Source of the DNA: Basidiobolus meristosporus CBS 931.73
Taxonomy: Eukaryota; Basidiobolomycota; Basidiobolomycetes; Basidiobolales; Basidiobolaceae
Length of the DNA stretch: 64,000 bases
Direction: 5' to 3'
Assembly: GCA_002104905.1 (NCBI GenBank)
Contig: MCFE01000032.1
Location: forward strand, 124,001-188,000
The position numbers were made by a program, and so were the translations under genes. This document shows, one piece after another, positions 11,211 through 23,718 of this stretch. Under the pieces are notes generated by a model. The model made no database searches. It was not told the DNA's origin and saw only the letters and a list, made by a program, of their open reading frames with translations. The first letter of the stretch is position 1, and every line of letters starts with the position of its first letter.

Positions 11211-13356
11211 TCATAAATGACCGTCATTCACATATTCAGGGAAGGTGCTATCAACGACACCCAAATGTAAAATCCGATTCCCAGATTGGCACACTGGATC
11301 GACATTCTTTCCGATCACGATCCCATCTTCCGGCGCATAATAGGTCGCCTCCAGGTCCCCAAAGATGTTGTGAAGGTAGGCAATGGGCTCATTCTTCTTG
11401 ACCCAGGTGTTCACGTCCGGAAGCACAGACAGAATCCCTCCAGAGGGGGCAAAGATCCAGTACTAGGCTTGATCAGAGTCTGCATGCAAAGATGAGGAAG
11501 AAAGCAGTACGTACACTCTTGGAGCACACCACGGGATCGTACTCGGGATGGTCAGGCTCGTTCTCCACCATCTGGAGATGCGAGATGATGTTGGTGACCC
11601 CCAGCAGTGCGTTCTTCACGAAGCGCTTTTGGAAGCGAGATGGATCTCCGATCTCCACTGGGGTGCGGGTTAGCTGTAACGTAAACGTCGATCTGGTCCC
11701 ATCAAAGGAGACTAACCTGTAATGGCCGGAATCCCTCTTTCCATTGCTGCACCACGAAGTGAGCCATCGGGACTCGTGTTATGGACAATAATCTTGAATC
11801 AACCAATGTAAGTCTCCACTCCAGGTTCCCCACATAGTAGAGAAGCCGACAAACCTGCGGGTTCTGAAGAGTCGCCATTCGTTGCGTGTTGATGTCGGTC
11901 ATGTTCGCACGGACATAGAGGGAGTTCACTCGACCTTTGCTTGCCGTGTGCAAATCCAGCAGATAATCAAAGTGGGATACGACCCGCTCCATCAGGTTGT
12001 AGGCATAGACTTGGGATGTGGAGCCGTTCTTCTTTCTAAATCGAAGGTCAGAAAGAAGCGAATCCGGGATCAAACGATTAAAGGTACCCTGGCATTAGTC
12101 GATTGAGATCGGTCCCGTCACTGAAGGTTCTTTGGCTTCGCAAATATCCAGGGGCATTGGCCACTGGCACGGCCACCACAATCCCGTGTAATGCATCACA
12201 CTCCAACTCGCGAAACAGTCGATGAATCAATGGGATGCCGTTCAGTTCGTTTCCGTGAAGCGCAGCGGTGATCCCTAGCGTAGGGCCGGGTTTCACTCCC
12301 TATTCGTTGGAGCATTAGGATGCTGTGAGGGTAATGAGAAACACCAACTTACCTTAGCGATAATCACAGGAACCTTGATGGGTAGGTTGAGCCCATCCTC
12401 CGAGAGAGCCACCCAAAAACGATGCACCTGACCACTGGGAAGTGATTGGAGATCCAAGGCGGAGACGGTGGGGATCTCCGAAGGAACCACGTCCAGGTTT
12501 CTCTTGGGTTCAAGGGGAGCTACGGGAACTCTCTTACGCCAAACCTGGTGTTCATCATGTGAGTCTAGCTTTCTGCGGTCCATCCATCCGTTGAAACGTA
12601 CCTGTCTGGCCTCGTGCAATAGATTCTCCTCCTTTTCCGAGTTGGCGAACTTTTTTGTCGTGATTTCGGGCCAGAATTCTTTGCCCCAGGCAACGCCGAA
12701 ATGCTTATCGAACTTCTTCAGGATCTTCTGAAATCCAACGATGTTCGTTTGGGTGAACTCTAACGGAGGAGGGTGATTAAGTGCCGGAGTCTGGGGGAAA
12801 GAGTGCATGGCCGTCTACCTGACAGATACTCAAGCGTCTGCAGAAGTCTCGTAAAGTCTTTCTTCCTTGTGTCTCGAGTTAGAAGGTATTGCAGCAAGAA
12901 TGAAACGAGATAACCGTACCATTTCTCTTGGTTTTCGGGGGACAGATCCGGACTCCACTAGCGCGATACAGTTATTAACGCAATTCATGTTGACGTAACC
13001 AGATATGGCTCACCTGTGTCTTCAGAAGGTCCAGTTTGTCACTTGAATCCTTTTCCTTGCTCAGATACCTTTCCTCGACTTTATCCAACTCCGTGTTGAT
13101 GAGCGCCTCGAAATCGTGAGTGATTTTTGTCAACGCGGCGGGGTCTTTGTCATCCGCTGAGCAGGAGAATTGGCAAGAAGATGAGTGAAACCTCCGGGGA
13201 GTAATAACAGCGTTTGGAAAGGGTAGAGTGGAAGAGGAAACTACCTTCGTATTGTATTTCGGCATCCTTGATGAATTTTTTCAACTGCTTGTAGTCGATA
13301 TAGTAGATAGCCCAGGTAGGGATAGAGCGTAGAGCGAGCTGTTTGGCGAATTTCAT
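11211..13356 (-). CDS. SPX domain fused to AspA/AstE-type zinc deacylase
   Basis: A 517-residue protein assembled from 11 exons (minus): 13356-13245, 13156-13014, 12957-12920, 12865-12819, 12759-12602, 12544-12353, 12299-12088, 12035-11855, 11792-11717, 11657-11515, 11462-11211. All phases agree. Residues 1 to about 170 form an SPX domain: MKFAKQL start, IDYKQLKKFI, and the basic helix FQKILKKFDK (K125, K128, K129, K132), matching the inositol-pyrophosphate pocket. Residues 231-517 are succinylglutamate desuccinylase/aspartoacylase family (M14-like): HGNE supplies zinc ligands H245 and E248, LDLH supplies H330, and VEIGD carries the catalytic-type E388. A C-terminal barrel follows. The 57-nt intron between exons 5 and 6 is in phase and could be retained. 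Likely a phosphate-status-regulated amide hydrolase or carboxypeptidase-like enzyme; substrate unknown. Confidence 0.88.
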
Positions 13357-13942
13357 GGTGCGAAGCGAGACTCGGAACTTCTAGTAAAAGTAAGTGCGGT
13401 CCAGAAGGTGGCTGGCAAAAGTGGGCGTTGTAGTATGGTTCGTTCTATTCTGATATGTGAAGATAGAGGCCTCGTAATATCTGCTCACCAATCTTTTATT
13501 AACTTTACTTGACCCGTCACAGACTTATCTAACAGTCCCACTGATAGGGATTGAATTTAGCTGATTCGCAATGTGTGTCCGGGGAATCATTGGTTCTAAA
13601 TTGTCCACATTAGCATCAATTCCAAGATACAGTGTGTGGTGAAGCATGTGACTTCTTGGATGGGATTTGTACTCTTTCTATCTCATAAGTTCGTATGACG
13701 AGCGAATATATCCGAGTTAGAAGCCAACCAACCTACCAAAGAGTCTGCAACATTCAATTGGTCCAAGCTGGAGGGAAGCAATAGATTAAAAATCATCGAT
13801 GCTTGTTGGCATTGATTGCATGGAAATTTCCGGTTAATTTAAGGACAATACCCTTGGATTTCCTTTACAGTTCTGTACAAGTACTGTGTTTTTCTGTTCC
13901 ACCCAGTGTGCCAAACCTTACCCCTTGGTTGACTCTTCAACG
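13357..13942. other. Divergent intergenic promoter region
   Basis: About 590 bp between the divergent SPX-hydrolase and VPS20 genes. It must hold both promoters; no distinct element stands out. Confidence 0.35.
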
Positions 13943-14919
13943 ATGGGAAACTCCCAGGGAAAGCAAAAGAGAAAGATCACCAGCCAAGATAGAGCTATCC
14001 TGGATCTCAAGATCCAGCGAGACAAGCTCAAACTTTACCAGAGAAAAGTGAGCAGACTGAGTTGAACGTGTCCCTCTTTTGGAAACCTTTATTGAACCCA
14101 AATTCTTCCTCAATCAAGATCCAGACCGTATTAGATAGGGAGGTGGAGATTGCGAAGCAACAGCTGCAAGCAGGGAACAAGCGACGCGCTTTGTTGGCGC
14201 TCAAGAAAAAGAAATACCAGGAGCAGTTGTTGGAGAAAACGGATGGACAGTTGCTCAACCTTGAGGAGCTGGTTGGTTGGACTCCCTTTTCTATGGTGAA
14301 GTTGTGCCACTCAGTTGTTTTCCCTTGCACAGGTCAATTCCATAGAGTTTGCTCTGGTTGAAAAGGAAGTTTTGGCTGGTTTGAGTTCCGGCAATGAAGT
14401 GCTTAAGGAGATTCATCAAGAGATGTCCATTGACGCCGTTGAGAAGCTGATGGATGAGACGGCCGACGCTATTGCTTACCAGAACGTTGGTTAACCCCGG
14501 TTGTTCGTCACGCAGGTCAAAATGAGCTCACCTTTGGTTCTTTAGGAAATCGAGGAATTGTTGAGTGGCAAGATAACCGAAGAGGACGAGGAAGACATTC
14601 TACGCCAACTTGACGAGATTGAGAAGCAGGCGGTACGTAAAATGCCGAGTTGTACAGAGTGTATTTGGAGTACTGATATGTATGACTTGACAGATTGATG
14701 AACAAATGGACGTTTTGCCCCAAGTCCCTGAAAACAAGTTGCCTGAACCACAACCCATTGAAGGTAAACCACCAATCAAGCAAGGTACATTGATTATGAT
14801 GTCTTATTTATCATATGTGTATAGAAGACGAGGAGGAGGAGGAGGAGGAGAAAGAGGAAAGGCCAGAGCCTGCGAGAGTCAGGGCTCCCAAGAAAGCTGA
14901 ACCTATGCTTGCTGCTTAA
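13943..14919 (+). CDS. VPS20: VPS20/CHMP6, ESCRT-III subunit
   Basis: ESCRT-III nucleator that links ESCRT-II to Snf7 on endosomes. Exons 13943-14047, 14119-14271, 14333-14485, 14546-14632, 14694-14763 and 14825-14919 give 220 residues; introns are 60-71 nt. Features: Gly2 for N-myristoylation (MGNS), a basic first helix (KLKLYQRKIQ), the family block KRRALLALKKKKYQEQLLEK (split across no intron), then the acidic C-terminal half and a MIT-interacting tail near LPQVPENKLPEPQP. The last exon is a poly-Glu run ending in APKKAEPMLAA. All exon phases close, and the product follows CHMP6 along its length. Confidence 0.95.
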
Positions 14920-15237
14920 ATCGAGCTGGTTGCATTCCATCAAACTAGTCCCAGTACACATATTCTATAGACTGGCATCATATGGCATTGTTCCGAGGGG
15001 GAGTGTTCAGCTTCCATGTTGTACTTTAAATATCGAGGTTTCGATTCTTATAATTTTATCTTATCCTTGCAGTAATTCAATTATTGCTGAGTTTCTATGT
15101 ATTTACGGTAGAAATTAAAATCACCACAAACGAAGGTATTTCGCAGATATTCATGTGATACAAAATAGAGCCTTCTATATTTAACAGTTGATGCACCACG
15201 GCAGGTGAGTGAGCCTAAATGGATCTCGACACAAGCA

Positions 15238-18200
15238 TTACTTCTTGATCATGTTGAGAACATCGTCGAGGACATTCTCGGGATGGTCAGATTTGGGACG
15301 ACTCTTCCGTTGCAGGGTATTCAAGTTCGCTACCTGCGGCCGAAACTTCAACGGGCATTAGTAAATCGCTTTGCACGGACGAGATAGAGGTCATTACCTG
15401 TGCTTGAGACAACCTCTCTTTCACCGATAAGCTGCTTTCATCGGTAGGGGGCTTGCGGAATGGTTTCTAGGATGACTGATCTTAGCAGGGGGCCTTCATC
15501 CAAAAATGGGCTTGGTAACTTACTTTTGCAGCTGGAGGTTTGCTGGATGGTATGAACAAGGCATTGGATCTCTTCTTCGGTAGTGGAGGTCTATCCCCTG
15601 AGGGCATGTCCATTTTGGGCCGCTACATTACACAGTCCACTTAATAAATGCTAAAGATTGAACAAAGCAAATTGTACTTACTGGTCTCTTGGCGCTGGTT
15701 CCTTCTCGATCACTCTCTACTGAGGATGATCGCTCCTTTGTTCTGACTCTAATACCGGCTATGCCCTGGTATTTTGACGGGACGGAAGGAGAAGGGGACT
15801 TGCGATCACGGTCATGTTTCTCTGATTGATCCCCATTCTCCTCTTCACTAGTAATCATGGCTTCCACCTCTTTCACAGGCTCAAGCTCATCATTTTTGGT
15901 ATAGAATACCACGTCTTTTGTGACTGGTTCTTCTGCTGATGGGACGAGTAAGTTGGGAGGGAGTTTTCTGATCACTGATTTGCCAAAGAGTGGTAGATCG
16001 CACTAGCAAGAATCAAAGTATTCATCAGTCGTGAATTACTGATGGAACCATGGCAGTGAATATTACGTCAACAAAGCACTTTCTCTCTTGTGCGTCTTCA
16101 ACCAGTGGCCGCCAGTACTTATTCTCAAGAAGGGATTTGGAATTGCCCAAGATAAACAGAGAATAGCGAGCTCTCGTAAGCCCCACGTTCATTCTTCTGA
16201 TATCTGCTAAGAAGCCGATTCCTTTGGCTGGTGGAGGTAAAAAGCAACCATTGAATTTGGATATCATCGGAAGATCAATTACTGCAAACCGTGCCACTTA
16301 CGATTGCCAGCTCTCACACATGAGAATATAATAATGTCCTTTTCTTGTCCTTGAAACCCGTCCTATTCCCAGTATAGAGTGAATCGAAGATCCAAGTAGC
16401 TCAGAAAACACTTCTTACTTACGACAGTGTTAAAATCAATCACTTGGGTAATGGTCTGGCCAAATGCTGATTCGAATCTTCGTCGAAGCTCCCTAAGCTG
16501 CTGTTTGTAAGGAGTGATGATACCAATGCGGTTGGAAAACTAAACCAATGCTGAGAATGAGTAACGGGATCTACTGGGCAAGCGATGGACACGAACATCC
16601 TTACATTAATGGTAGGGAAAGCTTTGCAAAGGTGATGCACCAAAGCCACAGCGATCTCGGCTTCTTTCGTATTGTACAGGGATTTGCCCCGGCCGATCTC
16701 CTCTCTACCAGAGTGAACATTGAGGAAATTGTACGGAGCGAATTTTCGATTTTCGTGCCATTTTTGTGTTTTGATCTGGGCGAGATTAGGCCCATCGCGA
16801 AGCTTGGAGCCGTAAAAGAGCTTGCTAGGGAACGCACTGATCTCTGGGTGCATACGATACTGAATGCTGATTTCGGTCGTGCTTAGTGTCAATATTAATT
16901 CAACCAAATGCCTCTCTGACTAGAACCAACCTCAAAAGATGAACGGCGTCAGGACAGTGATTCTGGATTCGAACAAACAAACTCTGCTCGTAGCTATATG
17001 AGGCAGCCACCTGGGAAAGTACTGTTGGAGGAAGCTGATTCGGATCTACAAGCACGGCGGTTTAGGGAAGTGTATGGACCAGCAATTAACATTCAAAATT
17101 TACCTCCAACCAGCACGCATCGCCTGCAGCCGTACTTCAGGGGAATTAGCGAGCTCAACTCAATGGATTGGGCTGCTTCATCGATGATGACCGTCTCAAA
17201 ATCAACCGCCAAGCTTGTCAGTTGCTCGTGACCACTACCACTAAGAGTTGAACAAACAATATCTGCTTCGGTTAGAATCTTGGTGCGGATCTTCCTCTTA
17301 GCAATGTCCAGAGCTCTATAGCTGGTGCTCTTTCTGTCGTTTTCGCCATCCAATTGCTTGGCCAGATTCCATCGCTTAGAATTCAATTGCTTGACCTTGG
17401 CTTCCATGTCAGCGATAGCAAACGCATCGGTAGACCTGGACATCATATCCTTCAACTCGTCACGCTCTTTCACGATTGCCCTCATCTTCTCTTTGAGTTC
17501 ACTGGCAAGGCTGCTAGCATTATTAAGGTTCTTTTTGGACTTGCTATATTCCGAGTCTGGAGAGTTCATTTCTTTTTCGACCAGGTGTTCTAGCGACATT
17601 TCCTTGGCACTTGAGTTGATGCTCTCAAAGATTCCGATACGGACCACTTTCGGTTTGAAAGCTGCTCCGTTCGAATCTCGAATTCCATCCTTCAGACGTT
17701 TTACAAGCTCATCAACTGCAGCGTTACTTGGTGCGCAAACTAACACTTTCTTGGAAGAAGACGTTTCTTCAGTCCGGGTTTCAATTTTATCCGGATTTCT
17801 AGACGATAGAACGGCGCCAATAAGTCCCAAGATGGTTTTCGTTTTTCCTATGTAGACAAGAGGTCAGAGAGTGTCATGCCAGTTAGGTGCCTATTGATTG
17901 TTACCTGTTCCTGGAGGACTAGAGCCAGATTCGAATATTCAAGTTAACAAAATGCAAATGAGGTCATCCAAACATGAAATTTACGAACCCTTGGATTAGA
18001 CTAAATCCCTGTTCTCGTCGTAGTACATGAAGAATAGCTTCAGCTTGGGGCTGGTTAACTAGATATGTTTTCATACACTTCTCGACGATGTCGTCATTCA
18101 ACGAAGGAGGTGAGCTGCTCTTGGCATTCAGAACATCGTCGCATAAATTGTAGTAGCCTATGCTCTGCAACGCGGAGTACTCACGATGAACAGTCGTCAA

Positions 18201-21200
18201 ACTAACAGATACCGATTAGCAAATAAAGTGAACATTTGGCTGAATATTGTTTGAACCAACCTAAAGAGTTTCGAGGCTTTCCAGATCGTCTTGGGGTTGA
18301 TTGCCAGTAGGGTTTCGGTGTTCTCTCTGCCAAAGGCCGATCTAACTGTGACTTGGGTCATGTCACGCCCAATATTACTCGACTGAACCTTGCACAGAAA
18401 TGACTTGTCGGTGATTTTTGCGCCATTGATACCGCTGGATTTCTGGCGAAATACATGAAGCAGATCATTTTCATTGATTCCTTGAGCGTCGGACGACGCA
18501 AGAGAAAGTGTGATGTCATGAAAACCATCGACCATCAAGCGGTTAACAACGGTACAATCCACAGCTTCCGAATCATTGAGCTCCTCCTTGGCTCGAACAA
18601 ACTGCTGCCAGCATTCCAATAGCAGTAAGGGCTCAAAGACATCGATATACTCTTCGGGAGACTCGAATACTTTGGGAACAGCTCGGATATCCGATTTGGA
18701 GATGTTTGCTGGTAAATCGCCGTTGTCATTATACTTCCAGCCAAAGATGAATTTGTGCAAATGGGAGAGATCCGGGGTAAGTCGGGCCTTCGTTTGATTT
18801 TCTGTCGCAATACGAGCTCTTCGTAACTCCAGCGGGTGCGCACGTAAATTTGGCAGATCGATCAACTTTATACCACGTCGAGGCTGATATTTTCTAGCCT
18901 CTGGTGGTTTTTGGTAGTCTCCGACGATATCAGCTAGACCACCCCCAGAATCTGAATCGTCGGAGTCACTGTCGCTATCTTTCTCGTGTTTTCCTTGCTT
19001 AGGAGTCTCAACTTTGTGTGCTGTACGATGATTGCTTACAGGAATACCATCGGGGGGTACGGTCGACATGGCTGGGCCACGCTTAACTGTAGGAGTGGGG
19101 CCATTCACCTTCGAGCTGGATTTATTGTTACTGGCTGCCACCAGCACAGAGCGATCCTTCTTGAATTCAGAGCGCATTTGCTTCAGCATGGAGCCCGATT
19201 TCTTCTGTGTTTTGGATGCAGGCTTGGTACCTTTCTTGTTGAGCGCAGGGTAGAGCTGCTTACTACTAGGTGCCGAAGCAGGTGTAGCAGTTGAAGAGCT
19301 CGAAGGTTTGCGTTTGGAGGCGTCGCTTGATATCTTAATGGTGACAGTGTTAGACTCATCAAACGTATGCCAAAGTGTATCGAATGCATCATCCGGAAGA
19401 TCCCCAAAATCGTCATTATCTTTAGTCAAATCGATATATTGCTCTTCCTCGCCCGCTTTCGGATGGTCTTCGGTTTGCTGGTCGGCTTCGACCTCCTCCA
19501 CGGATTGTACTTCGTCTTCTGAAGCTGGAATGTGGATGGTGTCGTCAGGTGATTCATCAACCATAATTGGTTTGGGTTGGTTGTTCAAAGTCTCGAGTCC
19601 CTCGTATCCGGATATAGCAACGAACAGATTGGTCCTTTGGTTCTCGGTAAGGGAGGACTGGAAGCCTGCTAGATTCATAGCGATCCCCTCCAGCTTACTA
19701 TGCAAAGATCGGTCCAAGGTAGCCCCTTTTTGTCGCGTACGGTCAAGTATATTCAGCACCAGATTGAGGGTTAGCTCCCGAAGTTGATCGTTGGTAACAA
19801 AAAACCATTTGATCAAGGAGGATAGCGATGCCTTTAGCGGATCTGCGGTCAGCGCTGTTCCTTCCTGAAGAGTGACGCCCTCGTATCGATCGTGGAATCT
19901 CAAGACAGACATAGTAGCATTGAAGACCGCACTCATTGTCGCAATCACGTCGTCTTTTCGATACTTCTCCGCCCAATTCAAGCCCCATTTGAATGCGACT
20001 TTAATGGCATCCCAGCAGCAATTCCACAGCTTCACCATTATCTCCTCGAAACTTTTGGAGGTCAAAGATTCGATATCCAATGGGCCCCCTTGCTCCTCGC
20101 ACGCTGCTGATATTATCTCTTGAATCAGCTCAAAGAGATCGTGTGCATAACTGTAGGTGTTACATCCACTGCGTGTGAGGATGGTAAACTCTTCCAGGAC
20201 TTCAACAATCGAGGTTAAGCAGCTTTCAGGCTGAAGTGCAAAGAGTGCCCGTATGGAGGCAGTTTTGTTGTCCGCACTTAGGGCGACACCTACCATGACA
20301 TAGCCCGTAGATCTCAGTTCAGCATCGCAGGATATCAAGAATCTGGTGAGGGCGCTGGGGACACCGTCGCTTTGAAAGAAATTCTGAAGATACAGCTCGC
20401 TGCTCTCGGAGAAATGTGCTAGGTAATGGTGCGAGAGGGTCCTTAGAAATTGAACACCCTCGACTACAAATCGGTTGACGCTATCTGCTGAGACATTTTG
20501 CAGCACTTTGATCAACTCCGATAGATCAATTAGCGAAATGCGCGAGAAATAATAGAAAATCGCCTGGTGCGTAAGCTGATGTAACCGGGCCGGATCTCGG
20601 CTGCAAAGGATTGACCAAATTCGTCTACAGAGCTTCATTGGCTTGTTGCTCTGATCAAACGGTTTGTTCTGGCAAGCGTAGAGATACGCTTGGTAGAGCA
20701 GCTCCACGTCGTGCTTGATGGACAGTTCGAGGATTTGAAGAGCGTACTTCTGAACATCCTGAACTGGAGTTCCTAGACCTGTGGAGCAGTCTACTATATG
20801 GTTTCCATGGACTTCGATCAGGTAACTGGTGGTAGAAAATCCCTCGTCATCACAGTAGGGAAGTAATAAGGTTACAGCGACATCTCTACAGTATGTTCTA
20901 TATTCGTCGGGGTAGGCTGGGCTTTGAAAACCAGTAAATAGGGCATTCACGATCCCTATCAAGAGTTCGCTCCAGAATGTGGTCTCCTTAAATGACTCTA
21001 TGAAGCCGCTTATCCACTCTAAAAAGATATCAATCAGCTTGCGGCTTTGTGATTGATGCTGGCTACCAGATTTGCTAACATATTGTATTCTTTCTACAAT
21101 GTTGGACACAAACATTGGGTTCTCCATAAAACTTTTGAACAGGAGTAGCGGAGCTCTTGCGTATTCGTAGCCTGGCACTTGTTTCCAAATCCTGCTCTTC

Positions 21201-22240
21201 AGACGTAGAAGTAGAATTGAAAACGCTCGCAACATTTCAATAAGATACTCGGTTTTTAGTGGCAGCTGGCTGAGAATCAGATCCCGAATGCCTGCGCCAT
21301 TTGCAGCATAGAAATGCTCAAACGCATCAGTGGTGAGCGAGGATACCAAGAGTCGAAACGCCTTCCAATGCTCGCTTCGAAAGGTAGTAAGATTGTATCC
21401 CAGTGTATTGGGATCATGGCCTTTGACAAGCGATAGTATAATATTGGTATATTCAGAAAATGTCTCAAGGTCAATACAATCGATGGATGCGGGTGCTTGG
21501 TTCATGGTTTTTTGGGCCCAACGCCTTGCCCAATCGCTTTCGTGCACAAGCAAGATCATCACTCCGGGAAGTATTTTGGTCTCTAATTTGAGGGATTTCT
21601 TTCGCTGGATAATACCACAAAAGACTGTGATAAAAGCTTCGTCAATATCACTGCGCTTTAGATGTACGGGAACTTTGAATATCTCAAAGAGTGTGCACAT
21701 AACACGCTCGGTGATACTTTCTACTCTAACGATGTCTCCTGGCTGCTCCAGAGAGGAAAGCTGAGACATGTCCACTTTGGCCAACATGAGCATTTTTGTG
21801 ATTCGGTAAGCGTCCCATTCTTGAAGTGATTGGAAGAACAGGTTTACTGTGTCTTCAGAATATTTGGTCAGATATCTAAAATATTCGATTCAAAGTGAGC
21901 GCATTATCAACCGTGATTGCCAACAAACATGAAAGTACCTGGCGTGGAATTGGGCTTTGGTATTATGATATTCGTTTACACACATTTTGCATGTGCTTAG
22001 TTGCTCAGCCATTATATCTCGAAACTTCTGAATTGGAGTATTTGGGGCAATCGAAAATAGATGCAACAGTTCGGTGGTGATAGGCTTTAATAAAGGGTCG
22101 CACCACCAACACTTTGGGTGCTTGAGCAGATATGCAAGGCCTCTCTGCAATAGCTCATGTTCTTTAGATTCATCCTCTTGTTGTTGAACATCTTGGAGAA
22201 GCTGGTGTAGTGCTACTAGTTCAGGGTCAGCGGAGTCCAT
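15238..22240 (-). CDS. SEN1: SEN1, superfamily 1 RNA/DNA helicase (transcription termination)
   Basis: Senataxin-type helicase that terminates non-coding transcription and removes R-loops. Fourteen exons (minus): 22240-21939, 21875-18261, 18201-17989, 17918-17905, 17847-17104, 17045-16931, 16881-16605, 16539-16423, 16362-16302, 16227-16067, 16002-15682, 15622-15524, 15466-15398, 15333-15238; 2067 residues, all phases close. The N-terminal ~1000 residues form the Sen1_N helical region; an acidic, Ser-rich linker follows. Helicase motifs: GPPGTGKT at 1377-1384 (encoded over three exons, the middle one only 14 nt), DEAAQS, VGDPNQLPPT, QYRMHPE, DGFQGQEKD, NVGLTRAR. A coiled insert sits between motifs Ia and II, as in the SEN1/UPF1 group. 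The tail is basic and Ser/Pro-rich. Length is close to the yeast protein. Confidence 0.95.
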
Positions 22241-22585
22241 TCAGAATTTTAGTGACACAAAACTAACATAGAGGAGCTATTCAAATCCCAACAGAATAGA
22301 GCCTTTTGTTTATTTGAAAGCTCTAAGAAAAAAAGAATGTACAGTCAAGTTGGACGGTAAATAAGTGGATGATTTATCAACTCTGCAACATTTAGGATTG
22401 TTGAGCGATTTATTGGCTTAGATTGAGATTCAATAAATGCCAGAAAATTTAGCACCCACGGTAAACAAAGAGTTGACTGCTCCACATGTATTGATGAATC
22501 CAAACGGTTAGCTGTTAAGTGATGTTTAGAAAAGAAATGAATGCATGTTTATTTATGATCTACGTCAATGTGGAATCTTAAGAGA
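22241..22585. other. Intergenic region: SEN1 promoter and MRPL4 3' end
   Basis: AT-rich, about 345 bp; both neighbours are on the minus strand. No separate gene seen. Confidence 0.4.
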
Positions 22586-23415
22586 TTAAGCTACTTGCAA
22601 CTTGTTTTGTAGGTAAGTGGCTGATTCAGTATCAAGGATGAGGTTTTTGTGGAGCAACACATTGTAAACATCAAGATCCTCGACCTTGATGACCTTGATA
22701 CCTGGGATGTTGCTGGCAGCGATTCCAAGGTTGTGGTTCTCGCCTCTAATGGCAATCAATGCGGAGGTCCATTGATTAGACTTGAGGATGTGGGAGAGGT
22801 CTCGAGTCTTGTGAGTAGGCAAGTCGACCTTGCTGACAATCACCAACTGGTTTTGAGCGTATTTAGTGGAAAGAGCCACACGAAGTCCCATGTCCACCAC
22901 CTTTTTTTGCAAGGAAGTTTCGTGGCTGCGAGGTTTGGGTCCATGAACAGTAGCACCTTGAAAGCAACGTTAACTTGGAGAACTCTCTAGAAGCCATAAT
23001 ATGTACTCACCACCACGGAACTGTGGGGCTCTGATGGTGCCAACACGGGCAGCACCTCTTCCTTTTTGGGAGAATGCTTTCCTTGTGGAGCCACGGACAT
23101 CACTGATCCCCTTGGTGGAATGCGTTCCCTGTCTCAATGCATCCCTTTGCCATACAACAACACGGTGAAGAATATCCACTCGAAGTGGCGACCCGAACAC
23201 GCTCTTGTGCAGATCCAAAATGCGGAGTGGCTTTTTGTTCTTGAAGTCATGCTCCCAAGCTTGAACGCTTTGTGGGAAGGGATCTAGGGAAGCAGGCAAA
23301 TATCAGCAAGTGATTCTCGTTGCTTGAAACGCATTCCAACGATGAAATTCTTTTCTAGGTTAGGCTTCTTACTTTTTGGGAGGCTTGGCAATATTCTTCT
23401 CAGTTGGGAGGCCAT
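22586..23415 (-). CDS. MRPL4: Mitochondrial ribosomal protein uL4m
   Basis: Large-subunit mitoribosome protein of the uL4 family, 228 residues. Exons 23415-23373, 23283-23011 and 22956-22586; introns 89 and 54 nt. The first exon encodes a short basic amphipathic leader (MASQLRRILPSLPK), consistent with mitochondrial import. Family hallmarks are the LHKSVFGSPLRVDILHRVVVWQRDALRQGTH region (split by no intron), the QKGRGAARVGTIRAPQFRGGA loop and the C-terminal block with GIKVIKVEDLDVYNVLLH. These sit at the expected spacing. It is divergent from the TMEM14 gene, also mitochondrial in many species, across a roughly 300-bp shared promoter. Confidence 0.93.
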
Positions 23416-23584
23416 ATTATCTACTTCAGTTCCTGGAAATACTGCAATAAAACTGAGCGAAGATAGCTTTACAGTGGAATTGAGCCCGAGACATCAAATT
23501 TGCGAATGGCCATATCTACACCTGCACTTGACCAAATTTTTTCCTGATTTGCTGACCCCAATTACCTTGGCTAAACCCTCCTGC

Positions 23585-23596
23585 GATCACGTGATC
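23585..23596. promoter_or_regulatory. Perfect palindrome GATCACGTGATC in a shared promoter
   Basis: A 12-bp perfect palindrome centred on TCACGTGA, the Cbf1-type bHLH core, placed between the divergent MRPL4 (170 bp away) and TMEM14 (123 bp away) genes. Could regulate both; binding not shown. Confidence 0.4.
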
Positions 23597-23718
23597 TGAC
23601 CTGAATGGTATCTGGTTTGAATTGTACTATATCGGGCTGCTAGTCACTTGACAAACTGCGTATGCTCATATTATGGTAAATTCCAATTAACCTTAGAGCA
23701 CCTCTTTCCCCAGAAAAT

